Of a stretch of 64,000 bases of DNA, positions 32,984 through 42,418 are shown in pieces. The notes beneath the pieces were generated by a model. It saw nothing but the letters and a program-made list of their open reading frames with translations. It did no database searches and had not been told where the DNA came from. The translations under genes were made by a program, and so were the position numbers. This stretch comes from Mariniphaga sp041686935 (GTDB taxonomy: Bacteria; Bacteroidota; Bacteroidia; Bacteroidales; Prolixibacteraceae). Numbering within the stretch: the stretch's first letter is position 1; each line of letters starts with the position of its first letter. Location of the stretch: NCBI GenBank assembly GCA_041686935.1, contig JAWLCW010000023.1:43925-107924 (forward strand), in the 5' to 3' direction.

Positions 32984-34303
32984 TTACTCACTGTACCAGT
33001 TTATTTTCCGTGTAACGAACATGGTAAGCGCCAGCACCACAAACAACCCAATGCTTCCCGCCAAAAGTGCATAAGTTTCCAGTTGCATCAACACGTAAAT
33101 AAATCCGAAAGAGAAAGTTAAAATCAGAGTTTGAATAAACGCATGAAGCCATGTTTTCAGGAAAGTGCGGGAATAGAGCAGTATCATTATCAAAACCGCC
33201 AGGGCTGAAATCAGGTATGCCAGGTTAAATCCCAGTTGTTCGGAAATGGAAAGCAGCAGAAGGTAAAACACGAGCACTGCAAATCCCACCAGAATGTACT
33301 GAAACGGGTGAATTTTCTGTTTGGTTATGATCTCATTCAGGAAAAATGAAAGAAAAACGAACAGAATGACCAAAATGCCATATTTTGCTGCGCGCGAACT
33401 CTTTTGGTAATGGTCGGCAACCGTTATCAGTTTTACGCCAAAATCGGCATCGGTAATCCGGTATTCATCTTGTTTCCATTGCTGCGGAAAGTTGCGGTTA
33501 AAATCCAGCACTTTCCACGAAGCAGTGAAACCCTCTTTGTTAATCGTATGATCGGCAGGCAGAAAACTTCCGGTAAATCCGGGATCGTTCCATGCCGAAT
33601 GAAGTGTTACTTCGGTGGTTTCGCCAAGGGGTGCAAAGTTCAGCGATTCGGATCCTTTCAGGTTGAGGGTAAACTGAAAATGTGCAGGAAAATCCTGTTG
33701 CAAAAGCTGTGGCATTGGCAGGGAAATTCCGTTGTTGCCAACCAGTTTGTTTTCCATACCCGGCGAAAAGACATAAACCGAATCGTTCCAGCCAAACTCA
33801 ACCCGGTTATTGATTCCGCGCAAATCATGAACAGCCACCAGAATTTTTGCTTTTTCCCACAAAATGTCTTCAGGATGAATTTTTAACGCATTCAACTCTG
33901 AAACATCGAAATGTCCGGTTATTGTCATTTCCGATTCATATACCACCGTTTCATAAATGCTTCGTTTTCTTTTTTCAGGAAAAATTTGCCCGTCAATTTT
34001 CAGGTTTTCAGGTAAAAGGTAGAATTCTTTTTCGTTGTTTATTTCTTTACCGTTACTGTCCGTGGTCTGTTCAAAATAGGGAATGGTAAGTACCGGTCCT
34101 CTTACCGTTTGGTCCGCCGACCACGATTGCATCACCTCTCTGGAGCTTTCTTCAGCCGTGTGTTGCCGCTGCCCGATTAAATCCAGAATCATAAATTTTG
34201 GCACGAGCAGGGCAATGGAAATCATGCCAATAATCAACACTTTAAGTGTAATTTGCCAGTTGATGGACTTTGGTTTGTTTTGCGACGATTCTTTCGTTTC
34301 CAT
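32984..34303 (-). CDS. creD: CreD family inner-membrane protein
   Basis: Start placed at ATG 34303 (439 aa, METKESSQNKPKS); an in-frame ATG at 34333 gives 449. One N-terminal TM segment (LKVLIIGMISIALLVPKFMI) with a following RQHTAEESSREVMQSWS, a periplasmic beta-rich domain, and five or six C-terminal TM segments. CreD is an envelope-stress or colicin-tolerance protein. In Bacteroidota it often follows a wHTH regulator and a membrane protein, as here. Confidence 0.88.
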   Translation of the reverse strand: METKESSQNKPKSINWQITLKVLIIGMISIALLVPKFMILDLIGQRQHTAEESSREVMQSWSADQTVRGPVLTIPYFEQTTDSNGKEINNEKEFYLLPENLKIDGQIFPEKRKRSIYETVVYESEMTITGHFDVSELNALKIHPEDILWEKAKILVAVHDLRGINNRVEFGWNDSVYVFSPGMENKLVGNNGISLPMPQLLQQDFPAHFQFTLNLKGSESLNFAPLGETTEVTLHSAWNDPGFTGSFLPADHTINKEGFTASWKVLDFNRNFPQQWKQDEYRITDADFGVKLITVADHYQKSSRAAKYGILVILFVFLSFFLNEIITKQKIHPFQYILVGFAVLVFYLLLLSISEQLGFNLAYLISALAVLIMILLYSRTFLKTWLHAFIQTLILTFSFGFIYVLMQLETYALLAGSIGLFVVLALTMFVTRKINWYSE

Positions 34304-34369
34304 GTTTTTTCTTTTTAAAATTGTGTTAATCAAAGAACTTTGAAATTCAAAGTTTAGAAATAAAAAAAA

Positions 34370-34666
34370 TTAAAGTTGTTTCAAAATTTCTTCAAGTGCC
34401 TTCAAATGATTTTCAAAAGCTTCGGCGCCTTCAGGTGTTAATTCGTAACTGGTATTTGGTTTTCGGTTTTTAAATCGTTTTATAACGGCAATGTAACCGG
34501 CAGTTTCAAGCGATTTGATATGGCTGGCCAGGTTGCCGTCGGTAACTTCGAGTACCTCTTTCAGTTGATTGAACGAAGCCCGCGAATTCACCGATAAAAC
34601 CGACATAATTCCCAGCCGTATTTTGTTGTCGAATGCTTTATTCAGATTTTGAAAACTGTTTTTCAC
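34370..34666 (-). CDS. Winged-helix transcriptional regulator
   Basis: 98 aa with a GTG start at 34666 that overlaps the upstream stop as GTGA. A longer frame to 34753 is the upstream gene's sequence in another frame. NKIRLGIMSVLSVNSRASFN, QLKEVLEVTDGNLASHIKSL and the wing IAVIKRFKNRKPNTSYELT are an HTH_34/MarR-ArsR-like fold. It likely autoregulates this operon with creD. Confidence 0.85.
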   Translation of the reverse strand: MKNSFQNLNKAFDNKIRLGIMSVLSVNSRASFNQLKEVLEVTDGNLASHIKSLETAGYIAVIKRFKNRKPNTSYELTPEGAEAFENHLKALEEILKQL

Positions 34667-35292
34667 CCCGTTACTTTTTTTGATTTGTGTTCGTACCGGA
34701 AATACATTACCGTACCGTAAATGATATGGATTACACCGAACCCAAGTGCCCAAAACAGCAATCCCAGGGAAGGAAACAGTGCTGCCAGAATTCCCAGTGA
34801 AACCTGAATTAATCCCATAAAAAAGATTTCCTGACGGGTGAATTTGGCGGCGTTTATAAGAGCCAGTCCGTAAAAAATCAGACAGCCGGGGGCGGCGATT
34901 TCATAAATTCCTTTAAAAACGAATATCAATATGAAAACACCACCGGCAGTTAAGGGAATAGCCAGATTTATCATCATGAGCCTTGAACCCGGATTCCAGA
35001 TTTTTGCGCCAGCTTTTTTGGCCCTGCGGTAAGTAAGCAGAGTTACGGTTAGCAAGGATAAAAACAGGATTATAGCAGCTATATAAATCAGGTCAGCCAC
35101 AATATTAGTCCCAAATATCCAGCCAAACAATTTGTTTGAATAAACGAGACTTTCCGCCATAAAAGCTCCAAGCAGAGCATATATCCCCACAAGGACTCCT
35201 GATAATCCGCTTAACGAAAGGAACCGGCTCGATTCTTCCATCATCTTTCGGATTTCTTTAATTTCAGCTAAGTAATTTTCCGTGGTTTTCAT
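34663..35292 (-). CDS. Membrane protein of the creD operon
   Basis: 209 aa from ATG 35292 (MKTTENYLAEIKEIRKMMEE). An amphipathic N-terminus is followed by about six TM segments in pairs, such as LSLSGLSGVLVGIYALLGAF and VADLIYIAAIILFLSLLTV. No enzymatic motif. It precedes the wHTH gene with start-stop overlap. It may be the sensor or target of the regulator; function unknown. Confidence 0.75.
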   Translation of the reverse strand: MKTTENYLAEIKEIRKMMEESSRFLSLSGLSGVLVGIYALLGAFMAESLVYSNKLFGWIFGTNIVADLIYIAAIILFLSLLTVTLLTYRRAKKAGAKIWNPGSRLMMINLAIPLTAGGVFILIFVFKGIYEIAAPGCLIFYGLALINAAKFTRQEIFFMGLIQVSLGILAALFPSLGLLFWALGFGVIHIIYGTVMYFRYEHKSKKVTG

Positions 35293-35407
35293 TTTTAAAA
35301 GTACTTTGAAATGCAAAGTAAAAAATTATTTTTTACTTTTCAACTATTGTAATTCAACTTTTTTGACTGAATTAGTACGAAGGAGGTATCTAACGGGTAC
35401 CAATCGT

Positions 35408-36997
35408 TTAATTTGCAGCTTGTTTCAACTCTTCTTTTTTCTTCAGCCATTCATTCTCCAGTTCCTGAACTTTTTTTTGAAATTCCTTTGCCAGGTTATT
35501 TATTTCCGTGGGATCATCTTTCAGGTTGTACAACTCCCAGGTTTCGTCGTTGGTTTTTACAATTTTGTAATCACCTTGTCGGAAACTGCGGAATCGGTCG
35601 GTCCAGCCCGAAATAAAAAATTCCGGTTCGGTTCGTTCTCCCCCCAACAGAACAGGCATAAGCGAACTTCCGTGTAATGGTTGCGGGGTGATATTCCCCA
35701 TTTTTTCAGGGTATTCCACTCCGGCTGCTTCCAGAAGGGTAGGAGCAACATCTACAATATGCCCCTGCTGGTGCGTGATTAAGCCCGATTTTACTTTTTC
35801 AGGCCAGCGTAATATGAAGTGTGTATTTGCACCACCTTCATGTCCGAATTGTTTAAAATATCGGAACGGTGTATTACCGGCATTGGCCCACGCTGCACAA
35901 AGGGTACGGAAACCTTCGGCCACTCCCGGGGGGAATTCGAAATCGCGGTTGCTGTCGTACGGGCACGATCCGTTGTCCGACATGTAAACCACGATGGTAT
36001 TGCCGGCAATTTCTTTTTCATCCAGATAATTCAGCAATCTGCCAATGTTTTGGTCCATTCGGTCAACCATGGCAGCATACACGGCCATCTCCAGGTCGAG
36101 TTCATCCTGTTCCTGTTCGTCGAGCTCTTCCCACGGCCGGTAAAGTGGGATTTTGGCCCGGCGTTCTTCATCTCCTTTTGGATGGCCTCTGAACCTGTTA
36201 ATGTTTGGGCTGGGTGGACTCAATTCTGCATTTTCAGGAATCAGCCCGATTTTTTTCAGCCGCTCCAAACGTTCCTCACGGATTTTATCCCAACCTTTTT
36301 TGTAGGTTCCGCGATATTTGGCAATGTCTTCGGGCCGGGCCTGCAATGGGTAATGCGCGGCTCCGTATCCCATAAAGAGGAAAAACGGTTGTCCTTTACT
36401 TACCGGCTCTTCCAGCCAGCGCAAAGCATTGTCGGTTAAGGCATCGGTTTTGAAAAACGGTTTTAGTTGGTGGTAAATCCCGTTCACATTTACTGTATCG
36501 CCGTTCTGCACAAAAGGTCGTGCAAACTCACCTGACGGCGGTTCAAAAAATTCATTCATTCCCCAAAAAGTAAGCGACTGGTCTGACACATTTTTAGCCA
36601 GAACATGCTCCGGCGCCCAGTTCATCCAGTGCTCCTTCCCGGAGTGAATTATATGATAACCTGAATTGCGAAGTATTTGTGCAAAATTGACAGCGTTTTT
36701 GCCTCCTTCGTACAATCCTGTGAACAGCGAAGAACGCGACGGTTCACATTTTGACATGTTGTAAAAATGAGCAAACCGGATTCCCTCGTCAGCCAGCCGG
36801 TCGATGTTGGGCGTTTTAATTTCGGAGCCGAAAGCACCCACATCGGAATACCCTACATCGTCACTTAAAATAAAAATTATATTGGGTTTTTCTGCTGCTC
36901 TTTTTTCGGCAGTTTTTTCCTGAATTTTAACCCAGGTAAAAAAAGTTGCAAAAATGGCAATCGTAATGAGGAGAAGGTAAAGGAATACTTGTTTCAT
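35408..36997 (-). CDS. Family S1 sulfatase with signal/anchor
   Basis: 529 aa. N-terminal hydrophobic segment of about 20 residues. NIIFILSDDVGYSDVGAFGS carries the metal aspartates, and KCEPSRSS contains C84-x-P-S-R88, the formylglycine-forming motif of cysteine-type sulfatases. SGKEHWMNW, GYGAAHYPLQ and MSDNGSCPYD are later conserved pieces. It would remove sulfate from glycans or other esters in the periplasm. The anSME maturase needed for C-type activation in anaerobes is not in the window. Confidence 0.9.
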   Translation of the reverse strand: MKQVFLYLLLITIAIFATFFTWVKIQEKTAEKRAAEKPNIIFILSDDVGYSDVGAFGSEIKTPNIDRLADEGIRFAHFYNMSKCEPSRSSLFTGLYEGGKNAVNFAQILRNSGYHIIHSGKEHWMNWAPEHVLAKNVSDQSLTFWGMNEFFEPPSGEFARPFVQNGDTVNVNGIYHQLKPFFKTDALTDNALRWLEEPVSKGQPFFLFMGYGAAHYPLQARPEDIAKYRGTYKKGWDKIREERLERLKKIGLIPENAELSPPSPNINRFRGHPKGDEERRAKIPLYRPWEELDEQEQDELDLEMAVYAAMVDRMDQNIGRLLNYLDEKEIAGNTIVVYMSDNGSCPYDSNRDFEFPPGVAEGFRTLCAAWANAGNTPFRYFKQFGHEGGANTHFILRWPEKVKSGLITHQQGHIVDVAPTLLEAAGVEYPEKMGNITPQPLHGSSLMPVLLGGERTEPEFFISGWTDRFRSFRQGDYKIVKTNDETWELYNLKDDPTEINNLAKEFQKKVQELENEWLKKKEELKQAAN

Positions 36998-37044
36998 TTT
37001 TTAAAATTAAATCAGGAACGAAAATACGGTTCTTTTTAGGAATT

Positions 37045-38310
37045 TCAAATGAGAAACTGGAACAAATCAGGTTTTTCATTCAGGTATTCGAATACAAAAT
37101 CATATTCTTTCATGCGTTGAACCAGTCCATTAAAGTCTTCCTTTTTCTGCACTTCGATGCCGATTACAGCAGGGCCTTTTTCGCGGCTGGTTTTTTTGGA
37201 ATATTCGAAATGGGTGATGTCGTCGGTGGGACCGAGTACCAAATCAACAAACGTGCGCAGCGCCCCGACCCGCTGCGGAAAGCGCACAATGAAGTAGTGT
37301 TTCAGCCCTTCGTAAAGCAGTGAACGTTCCTTGATTTCTTCCATGCGGGTAATGTCGTTGTTACTGCCGCTTACAATGCACACCACATTTTTGCCTTTAA
37401 TTTCATTTTTGAACAAATCGAGCGCGGCAATTGAAAGGGCGCCGGCCGGTTCCATTACAATGGCGTCGTGATTGTATAGTTCCAGGATTTTGGTGCAAAC
37501 GCGGCCTTCGGGAATGGTTACCATCTGGTCGGTTACTTTCCGGCAAACCAAAAAGGAAATCTCGCCCACTTTTTTCACAGCCGCGCCATCCACAAACTTG
37601 TCAATTTCTTCCAATTCAACTACTTTCCCTGCTTCCAGCGACTTTTGCATGGAAGGCGCCCCGGCAGGTTCCACTCCAATGATTTTCGTTTGCGGGCTTA
37701 CCTGCTTAAAGTAAGCACCCACTCCGGCCATCAATCCGCCACCGCCTACCGGAATAAACAGGTAATCGATGGGTTCGTTCGTGTCCTGCAGGATTTCGAG
37801 TCCCACTGTGGCCTGTCCTTCAATAATTTGTTCATCGTCAAACGGATGGATAAAAGCCATTCCCGATTTCCGGCAGTCGCTCAAAGCGGCAGATTCAGCG
37901 GCATCGTAAGTATCGCCGGTCAATACCACCTCCACATTGTTTTTTCCAAACATTTCCACCTGCCGTATTTTTTGCCGGGGTGTGGTGGCGGGCATATAAA
38001 TTTTACCCTTTATATTCAGCTTGCTGCACGAAAAAGCCACGCCCTGTGCATGGTTTCCGGCGCTGGCACAAACAACACCTTTTCCTAAATCTTCTTTCGG
38101 GATTTGGGCAATCTTATTAAATGCGCCCCGGATTTTGTAGGAACGAACGGTTTGCAAGTCTTCCCGTTTCAGAAAAATACTGGCTTTGAATTCTTCCGAT
38201 AACCCCTGGTTAAGTTGCAATGGTGTGTGTAATGCCACTTCCTTTATGGTAATTTTAGCCTGGGTAATGTCCTGAAGTTGAGGAAAATAAGAAATTTCTT
38301 TACGGTTCAT
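37045..38310 (-). CDS. ilvA: Threonine dehydratase, biosynthetic type
   Basis: 421 aa. PLP lysine K59 in VRSYKIRGAFNK, the phosphate-binding PVGGGGLMAGVG near residue 190, and one C-terminal ACT-like regulatory domain (RFPQRVGALRTFVDLVLG). It deaminates threonine to 2-oxobutyrate for isoleucine. It is about 150 bp beyond leuB on the same strand and may be read from the leu operon. With cimA it gives two routes to 2-oxobutyrate. Confidence 0.92.
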   Translation of the reverse strand: MNRKEISYFPQLQDITQAKITIKEVALHTPLQLNQGLSEEFKASIFLKREDLQTVRSYKIRGAFNKIAQIPKEDLGKGVVCASAGNHAQGVAFSCSKLNIKGKIYMPATTPRQKIRQVEMFGKNNVEVVLTGDTYDAAESAALSDCRKSGMAFIHPFDDEQIIEGQATVGLEILQDTNEPIDYLFIPVGGGGLMAGVGAYFKQVSPQTKIIGVEPAGAPSMQKSLEAGKVVELEEIDKFVDGAAVKKVGEISFLVCRKVTDQMVTIPEGRVCTKILELYNHDAIVMEPAGALSIAALDLFKNEIKGKNVVCIVSGSNNDITRMEEIKERSLLYEGLKHYFIVRFPQRVGALRTFVDLVLGPTDDITHFEYSKKTSREKGPAVIGIEVQKKEDFNGLVQRMKEYDFVFEYLNEKPDLFQFLI

Positions 38311-38460
38311 TTCATTAATTCTTTATGCAAAGATAATGAATGGACTTAGCATACAGAATTATAGTCCCGGGTACATTTTTCTAATGGGGATTTTTGGCGA
38401 AAGTAACACTTCTTTTGGCAGAGTATGGTTCCCTTTATTTTGCGTAGAAAATAATTTTTT

Positions 38461-39525
38461 CTAATTTTTTTCAATCCAGTGCGCAATCCAGTCGCCCACT
38501 TCCGATGTTTTGTAAGCCTGGCCTTCTGCAATGTCTTCAGTAACAAAACCTTCGGTCATTGAGGCTGCAACTGCATCGCGGATGGCTTTTCCTTCATCCG
38601 GCAGGCTGAAAGCATATTCAAACATCATGGCCGCCGAAAGAATGGTGGCAATGGGGTTGGCAATGTCTTTTCCGGCTGCCTGCGGATACGAACCGTGAAT
38701 GGGTTCAAACACCGAAGTGAAAATACCAATGGAAGCCGACGGCAGCAACCCGAGCGAGCCGGTGATTACGCTGGCTTCGTCGGTGAGAATATCGCCAAAC
38801 ATGTTTTCGGTAACCATTACATCGAAGTTTTTCGGCCACTGTATGATTTGCATGGCGGCATTGTCCACAAACATGTATTCGGTTTGAATGTCGGGATATT
38901 TTGGCGCCATTTCCTGGGCGATTTCGCGCCATAAACGGGAGCTTTCCAGCACGTTGGCTTTGTCAACTACCGTAAGTTTCTTGCGGCGTTTTCCGGCAAA
39001 TTCATAAGCCAGTTTCAGAATACGTTCGATTTCTTCGCGGGTGTAGGTATTGGTGTCAAATGCGGTGTTTCCGTTGTCTTTTCGGCCTTTTTCGCCAAAA
39101 TAAATACCACCGGTAAGTTCGCGGATGCAAACGAAGTCGGCGCCTTCAACCAGTTCGCGGCGCAAAGGCGATTTATGCAAAAGCGATTCAAAAGTTTCCA
39201 CCGGCCTGATGTTGGCGTACAACCCAAGTTTTTTGCGCATGGCCAGCAAGCCCTGTTCGGGGCGCACCGGCGCTTTGGGGTTGTTGTCGAAACGCGGGTC
39301 GCCAATGGCGCCAAACAGCACGGCATCGGAATTCATACACAACTGGTGCGTTTCTTCGGGGTAGGGGTCGCCCACCTGGTCGATGGCTGTGGCGCCGGTT
39401 AATCCGTACTCATATTCCAGCTCGTGGTTAAACTTTTTGGCCACAGCCTTTACTACTTTCATGGCCTGTTCAATGATTTCCGGTCCGATTCCGTCGCCGG
39501 GAAGTATGGCAATTTTTAATTTCAT
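38461..39525 (-). CDS. leuB: 3-isopropylmalate dehydrogenase
   Basis: Start at ATG 39525 (354 aa, MKLKIAILPGDGIGPEIIEQ); an upstream extension to 39588 lacks conservation. IRELTGGIYFGEKGR near residue 140, DKANVLESSRLWREI near 190 and EPIHGSYPQAAGKDIANP near 280 are diagnostic. It oxidises 3-isopropylmalate with NAD. A DUF433/DUF5615 pair lies between it and cimA. Confidence 0.95.
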   Translation of the reverse strand: MKLKIAILPGDGIGPEIIEQAMKVVKAVAKKFNHELEYEYGLTGATAIDQVGDPYPEETHQLCMNSDAVLFGAIGDPRFDNNPKAPVRPEQGLLAMRKKLGLYANIRPVETFESLLHKSPLRRELVEGADFVCIRELTGGIYFGEKGRKDNGNTAFDTNTYTREEIERILKLAYEFAGKRRKKLTVVDKANVLESSRLWREIAQEMAPKYPDIQTEYMFVDNAAMQIIQWPKNFDVMVTENMFGDILTDEASVITGSLGLLPSASIGIFTSVFEPIHGSYPQAAGKDIANPIATILSAAMMFEYAFSLPDEGKAIRDAVAASMTEGFVTEDIAEGQAYKTSEVGDWIAHWIEKN

Positions 39526-39538
39526 TGTTTTGAATAAA

Positions 39539-39907
39539 TTAATTGTTGTTAGGAATATTGAATTGAACTGAACTTGTATCAATTTCAATAATGAAAAAAG
39601 GATTTTTATTTAACTTTTTTATGGAAGACAGATTGTCTGCAATAAGCTTAATAAGTTGGTTGCTTGAGATATTTCCAAGATTAATTTTTAAAAGTTTTTT
39701 AGGTGTTCTTTTGATGTAAAAACTATTTCTGAAATCTGAATCTTTGGTGATTACGATATAATCATTTTTATCTGCAAAATCACAAATCATTTCATCTGTG
39801 GTCCACCATTTATTTAAAATTTCATTTACATGAATAGCCTTAAATCCGAGTGATTGCAAATGTTTCGTCACTCTGTATGAAATATGTACATCACACAAAA
39901 ATTTCAT
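39539..39907 (-). CDS. DUF5615 PIN-like protein, toxin candidate
   Basis: 122 aa. FLCDVHISYRVTKHLQSLGF at the start and DYIVITKDSDFRNSFYIKRT near residue 60 are typical DUF5615 (Mut7-C/PIN-like) features with conserved Asp residues. It starts on the stop of the DUF433 gene (TGATG). DUF433/DUF5615 pairs are VapBC-like toxin-antitoxins. The stop is 13 bp from the leuB start, so the pair is embedded in the leu operon. Confidence 0.82.
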   Translation of the reverse strand: MKFLCDVHISYRVTKHLQSLGFKAIHVNEILNKWWTTDEMICDFADKNDYIVITKDSDFRNSFYIKRTPKKLLKINLGNISSNQLIKLIADNLSSIKKLNKNPFFIIEIDTSSVQFNIPNNN

Positions 39908-40134
39908 CAGGCAACATCTTTAATTGGTTTGCCTGATAAATTAAGCTTAGCGTATTGTAAACTGGCTAAAATATCTTCTTTTTCCAATTCCGGGTGATCT
40001 GCAAGAATTTCATCGGTTGTCATTCCGGAACCGAGCATGTCAATAATTACCTCAACCGGCCAACGCATTCCGCGAATGCAAGGTTTACCATGGCAAATTT
40101 CCGGGTTAGTTGTTATTCTGTCCAGATAACTCAT
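39907..40134 (-). CDS. DUF433 antitoxin-like protein
   Basis: 75 aa. YLDRITTNPEICHGKPCIRG and MRWPVEVIIDMLGSGMTTDE and YAKLNLSGKPIKD are the hallmark DUF433 segments, with a wHTH-like fold. It forms a pair with DUF5615. It sits 60 bp downstream of cimA, so its expression may be tied to the amino-acid operon. Confidence 0.88.
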   Translation of the reverse strand: MSYLDRITTNPEICHGKPCIRGMRWPVEVIIDMLGSGMTTDEILADHPELEKEDILASLQYAKLNLSGKPIKDVA

Positions 40135-40195
40135 TTTCTTTGTTTTACTACAAAATTAGTGAAATTTGATGAAAAGTTTTCCTTTAAATCCACAT

Positions 40196-41779
40196 TCAGG
40201 CGATACTGTTCTGCGTTTTCTCCAGCAATTCAGGATTGAATTCATTTTCAATCATATTCAACATTCGTATTGTGGCTTTAATAGCAGCCGCATTTTGGTC
40301 GGAATCGAGTCCTTTGGTTTTAAATTCACGTTTTCCCTTCCAGGTGATAACGGTTTCAACCAAAGCATCGGTTCTGCCGCCGGGAGGAATGGTAACCACG
40401 TAATCGCCCAGTATTGGAAGGGGTTTTTTAAGGCGTTTGTAAATCTTCCTGACTGCTTTTGCAAAAGCATTAAACTGGCCATCGCCATCGCTGAATTCTT
40501 CGTAAACATTCCCATCGATTTCGAGGGCCACATTGGCTACCGGACGCAGGCCCATTGTATGATTTATAGAGTAATTAATAACTTTTATTTTTTCTTCCAT
40601 AGATTCGTTTTCCAACACATCGGCCACAATGTAAGGCAAATCATCGTTTGTTATGGTTTCTTTTTCGTCGGCAAGTTCAATGATGCGGTTGGTAACCTTT
40701 TTCAGCGATTCGGAATCGAGTTCGATGCCCAAATCTTCCAGGTTCTTTTTAATGTTGGCTTTTCCCGAAGTTTTTCCAAGTGCATATTGTCTGATTCTGC
40801 CAAAACGCTCGGGAAGCAGATCGTTAAAGTAGAGGTTGTTTTTATTATCGCCGTCGGCATGGATTCCGCTGCATTGGGTGAAAACAAACTCGCCAATGAG
40901 CGGTTTGTTGGTGGGAATGCGAATTCCTGAAAACGTTTCAACCAATTTCGAAACCTTATTTAACTGGCTTTCGTTTACATTGGTTTTCATTTTCAGGTGG
41001 TCTTTTATGGTTGCAATCACGCTCGAAAGCGGTGCGTTTCCTGCTCTTTCACCTAACCCATTTACGGTGGTGTGTACACAACGAATACCCGCTTTTATGG
41101 CATGAAAAACATTGGCAATGGCCAAATCGTAATCGTTATGCGCATGATAATCGAATTCAACTTCGGGATAAGTCTCGATCATTTCTTTGCAAAAATCATA
41201 GGTTTCATCCGGATCTAAAATACCGAGTGTATCGGGAAGCATAAAACGTTCAATTTTTTCATCTTTCAGGTTCGAAATCATAAAATGAACGTAATCTTTT
41301 GAATTGCGCATTCCGTTCGACCAGTCTTCCAGGTAAATATTTACATCGATACCCATTTCCCGGGCGTATGCCAACACTTTTTTAATGTCGGCTACATGTT
41401 CTTCCGGGGTTTTACGCAACTGTTCGGTAACGTGTTTATACGAACCTTTACAAAGCAAATTGACCACTTTCCCTCCGGCATCGGCAATCCATTGCAATGA
41501 AATGTTTCCATCAACAAAACCAAGCACTTCCACTCTTTTGAGATGGCCTTTTTCGGCTGCCCATTTCATAACGCGTTGGGTTCCTTTAAATTCGCCCTCA
41601 GAAACCCTTGCCGAAGCAATTTCAATACGATCGACTTTTACATCTTCGAGCAGGACTTTTGCTACACTTAATTTTTCTGTTTCGCTAAACGAAACTCCCG
41701 AAGTTTGTTCACCATCGCGTAAGGTGGTGTCCATTATGGTGAGGCACTTCCCTTCTATTTCAACTGTTTTGCCTGTCAT
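40196..41779 (-). CDS. cimA: Citramalate synthase-type LeuA homologue
   Basis: 527 aa. HMGL-like TIM barrel (MDTTLRDGEQTSGVSFSETE, then VDRIEIASARVSEGEF), DYHAHNDYDLAIANVFHA near residue 210, TVNGLGERAGN near 240 and a LeuA-type C-terminal regulatory domain. The N-terminal pattern is the CimA/LeuA2 branch rather than LeuA itself, and a separate leuA heads the operon. It would condense pyruvate with acetyl-CoA to citramalate, feeding 2-oxobutyrate and isoleucine via LeuBCD. Confidence 0.85.
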   Translation of the reverse strand: MTGKTVEIEGKCLTIMDTTLRDGEQTSGVSFSETEKLSVAKVLLEDVKVDRIEIASARVSEGEFKGTQRVMKWAAEKGHLKRVEVLGFVDGNISLQWIADAGGKVVNLLCKGSYKHVTEQLRKTPEEHVADIKKVLAYAREMGIDVNIYLEDWSNGMRNSKDYVHFMISNLKDEKIERFMLPDTLGILDPDETYDFCKEMIETYPEVEFDYHAHNDYDLAIANVFHAIKAGIRCVHTTVNGLGERAGNAPLSSVIATIKDHLKMKTNVNESQLNKVSKLVETFSGIRIPTNKPLIGEFVFTQCSGIHADGDNKNNLYFNDLLPERFGRIRQYALGKTSGKANIKKNLEDLGIELDSESLKKVTNRIIELADEKETITNDDLPYIVADVLENESMEEKIKVINYSINHTMGLRPVANVALEIDGNVYEEFSDGDGQFNAFAKAVRKIYKRLKKPLPILGDYVVTIPPGGRTDALVETVITWKGKREFKTKGLDSDQNAAAIKATIRMLNMIENEFNPELLEKTQNSIA

Positions 41780-41797
41780 TTTTTTTCTTTCTTAAAT

Positions 41798-42388
41798 TTA
41801 CCTTGCAGCTTCAAATGCAGTAATTTCATCTTTCATTTCAACCAGATAGTCGATGTCGTCGAGCCCGTTCTGGAGGCAGTGTTTTTTATACGGATTGATT
41901 TCAAATTTTTCCGATTCGCCTGTTGCCAGAATGGTGAACGTTTGTTTTTCCAAATCCGTTTCAAATTCCGTTTCCGGATTTTTTTCGATGGCATCGAATA
42001 TTTTTTGCAGGAATTCAGAAGAAACAACAACCGGCAACAACCCGGTGTTTAAAGCGTTGTTCTTAAAAATATCTGCAAAAAAGCTGGAAACCACTACCCG
42101 AAAACCGTAATCGTAAATAGCCCAGGTGGCATGTTCGCGGCTCGAGCCGCTGCCAAAGTTTTTTCCGGCAACCAGAATTTTTCCTGAATATTTCGAGTCA
42201 TTTAGCGGGAAATCCGGTTTCGGGCTGCCATCTTTATTGTACCGCCAGTCGCGAAACAGGTTGTCTCCAAATCCTTTACGTTCAACGGCTTTTAAAAAGC
42301 GGGCCGGTATAATCTGATCGGTGTCCACGTTTTCAACCGGAAGCGGAACAGCCGGTGAAGTTATTTTTGAAAATTTATCGTAAGCCAT
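41798..42388 (-). CDS. leuD: 3-isopropylmalate dehydratase small subunit
   Basis: 196 aa. VENVDTDQIIPARFLK at residue 19 and GKNFGSGSSREHATWAIYDYGF near 75 are the swivel-domain signatures. It lies 30 bp after leuC, forming the LeuCD isomerase for both isopropylmalate and citramalate. Confidence 0.95.
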   Translation of the reverse strand: MAYDKFSKITSPAVPLPVENVDTDQIIPARFLKAVERKGFGDNLFRDWRYNKDGSPKPDFPLNDSKYSGKILVAGKNFGSGSSREHATWAIYDYGFRVVVSSFFADIFKNNALNTGLLPVVVSSEFLQKIFDAIEKNPETEFETDLEKQTFTILATGESEKFEINPYKKHCLQNGLDDIDYLVEMKDEITAFEAAR

Positions 42389-42418
42389 GTAATTTTTTAT
42401 TTATGATTGATTAATGAT

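Noticed and set aside
34667..34753. Upstream extension of the wHTH regulator
   Set aside because: This part is the 3' end of the membrane-protein gene in another frame; GTG at 34666 with GTGA overlap is preferred.
35819..36439. 206-codon plus-strand frame
   Set aside because: Antisense shadow of the sulfatase gene.
40166..40930. 254-codon plus-strand frame
   Set aside because: Antisense of cimA; composition rich in F/H/N as expected for a shadow.
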